In this document: piece after piece, positions 62,853 to 64,000 of the stretch | Layout: the number at the start of each line of letters is the position of its first letter | How positions within the stretch are numbered: position 1 is the first letter of the stretch | Assembly: GCA_013152545.1 (NCBI GenBank) | Contig: JAADGF010000113.1 | Coordinates: forward strand, 1 to 64,000 | Origin: Gammaproteobacteria bacterium | GTDB lineage: Bacteria; Pseudomonadota; Gammaproteobacteria; SZUA-152 | DNA: 64,000 nucleotides | Reading direction: 5' to 3' | Translations under genes and position numbers: made by a program | Notes under the pieces: model-generated | What the model was told of the DNA's origin: nothing | The model's database searches: none | Seen by the model: the letters and a program-made list of their open reading frames with translations, nothing else

Positions 62853-64000
62853 ATGCAAAAAAACAAATTCGCAGCATTTATTTTTAAATCAGTTATTTTT
62901 GGTTTCGCTGCTGCTTTTATCATTCTTATTTTGCGTCCAGATTTACTGGGATCAGGTCGGCCTGTGGTGGAAGTTAACGAGGTAGCACCCAGCAGCCGGT
63001 ATAGCCTGTCCGGGGATTTGGCAGGCAGTCCTGTATCTTATGCAGATGCAGTGGATATAGCGGCGCCTTCGGTTGTTAATGTTTATACAACCAAAGTGGT
63101 TACCGAGCGGGCTAACCCGCTTTATCGTGATCCATTTTTTCGTTATTTCTTTGGTGATCAGCTTGCACCACGAAAACGCCTGGAAAGCAGCCTGGGTTCT
63201 GGCGTTATTGTTAGCGATAATGGTTACATACTCACAAACAATCACGTCGTTGAAGGTGCCGACGAAATTCAGGTGGCATTACGGGACAAGAGCAGTGCCG
63301 AAGCGATCATTGTCGGCACTGACCCTGAATCTGATCTCGCCGTGTTAAAAATAGCATTGGAAAAACTTCCTGCAATTACTATTGGCGAATCCGATGCCTC
63401 GCGTGTTGGTGATGTGGTGCTGGCGATTGGCAATCCCTTTGGTGTAGGGCAAACCGTTACCATGGGCATCATTAGTGCTAAGGGCCGTAACAGTGTTGGC
63501 ATAAATACCTATGAAAACTTTCTCCAGACTGATGCGGCAATCAACCCCGGTAACTCAGGTGGTGCGCTGATTAACCCTTATGGGCATTTGATTGGTGTCA
63601 ATACGGCTATTTTTTCTAAGTCGGGTGGTAGTCAAGGGATCGGGTTTGCTATTCCAGCCAACTTTGCCATTGATGTTATGCAGCAGATAATACAGTACGG
63701 TCGCGTGGTACGTGGTTATCTTGGCATTGAAGTACAGGATATCACCCCGGAACTGGCCGAATCGTTTCGGCTTAAAGACCCGAAAGGGGTCATTGTCGCT
63801 GGTCTTTTGCGCAATGGTCCGGCAGCTAAAGCCGGTTTGCGTCCAGGTGACGTTATTCTGGATATTAATGGCAAGGAAATTCATGACACCAAAGAGGTCA
63901 TGAATACCATTGCCAAAATCAAGCCGAATGACGCGATTAAAATTAATGTTCTGCGGCAAGGCAAAAAAATGGAACTCAATGGCAATGTTGGCGAACGGCC
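62853..64000 (+). CDS. algW: DegS/AlgW-type trypsin-like serine protease, truncated by the window edge
   Basis: At least 382 codons are open to the edge; the stop is outside. The start ATG at 62853 gives an N-terminal membrane anchor (SVIFGFAAAFIILILRP). The protease domain has the triad in LTNNHVVEG (His), ESDLAVL (Asp) and NPGNSGGAL (Ser), followed by one PDZ domain (GYLGIEVQDITPELAESF, GPAAKAGLRPGDVIL). This is the anchored DegS/AlgW site-1 protease that senses misfolded outer-membrane proteins and starts RpoE activation. Confidence 0.92.
   Translation, partial: MQKNKFAAFIFKSVIFGFAAAFIILILRPDLLGSGRPVVEVNEVAPSSRYSLSGDLAGSPVSYADAVDIAAPSVVNVYTTKVVTERANPLYRDPFFRYFFGDQLAPRKRLESSLGSGVIVSDNGYILTNNHVVEGADEIQVALRDKSSAEAIIVGTDPESDLAVLKIALEKLPAITIGESDASRVGDVVLAIGNPFGVGQTVTMGIISAKGRNSVGINTYENFLQTDAAINPGNSGGALINPYGHLIGVNTAIFSKSGGSQGIGFAIPANFAIDVMQQIIQYGRVVRGYLGIEVQDITPELAESFRLKDPKGVIVAGLLRNGPAAKAGLRPGDVILDINGKEIHDTKEVMNTIAKIKPNDAIKINVLRQGKKMELNGNVGER

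Overview
The window looks like chromosome from a moderately AT-rich, respiratory gammaproteobacterium. The left part keeps a gene order known from Pseudomonas and relatives: crp/vfr, an OsmC-family gene, speD, coq7. The right end keeps the Nif3-like / algW pairing. Coq7 implies ubiquinone respiration. There are no tRNA or rRNA genes, CRISPR arrays or prophage. I could not assign a genus by eye.

Layout. (1) 1-9730: a decayed IS3-family element, a class III nucleotide cyclase with an FHA domain, crp, osmC-like, speD, coq7, a 2Fe-2S ferredoxin, an alpha/beta hydrolase, ogt, and rplM-rpsI. (2) 10141-11127: an outer-membrane porin. (3) 11931-30201: a long single-strand cluster that looks like an extracellular or outer-membrane electron-transfer system. 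It holds a tetraheme cytochrome, three c7-type triheme cytochromes, an 11-heme cytochrome, a 587-residue beta-barrel, a PpiC-type foldase, three NHL-propeller lipoproteins, a lipoprotein with a possible blue-copper site, and a 730-residue double propeller. (4) 30427-33767: a System II (ResB/CcsA) cytochrome c assembly pair with a TPR protein and a TlpA/ResA-like lipoprotein. (5) 34401-41935: a complete System I operon, ccmABCDEFGHI. (6) 42330-47049: a small monoheme cytochrome c and three more secreted or anchored beta-propeller proteins. (7) 47169-64000: mixed housekeeping and unknown genes (DMP19-like, a large envelope protein, an FHA protein, an ABC transporter with a DUF1854 partner, pgi, malic enzyme, a thermonuclease-like protein, rpmE, a pentapeptide-repeat protein, a Nif3-like protein, and algW/degS running off the edge).

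How the parts fit together (inference): the CXXCH motifs in regions 3 and 6 (25 in total) need covalent heme. The two heme-attachment systems sit directly downstream. The PpiC protein could fold, and the 587-residue barrel could house or export, the cytochromes. The lipoprotein propellers would be periplasmic or surface scaffolds. The tetraheme protein has exactly four histidines besides its four heme-motif histidines, as expected for all bis-His hemes, and resembles as I recall the OmcE type that polymerises into cytochrome nanowires. This cluster is the best candidate for an undescribed system.

The intergenic DNA carries at least three dispersed, inverted-repeat-bounded repeat families (called R1, R2 and R3 here), plus several isolated palindromes and clear intrinsic terminators.
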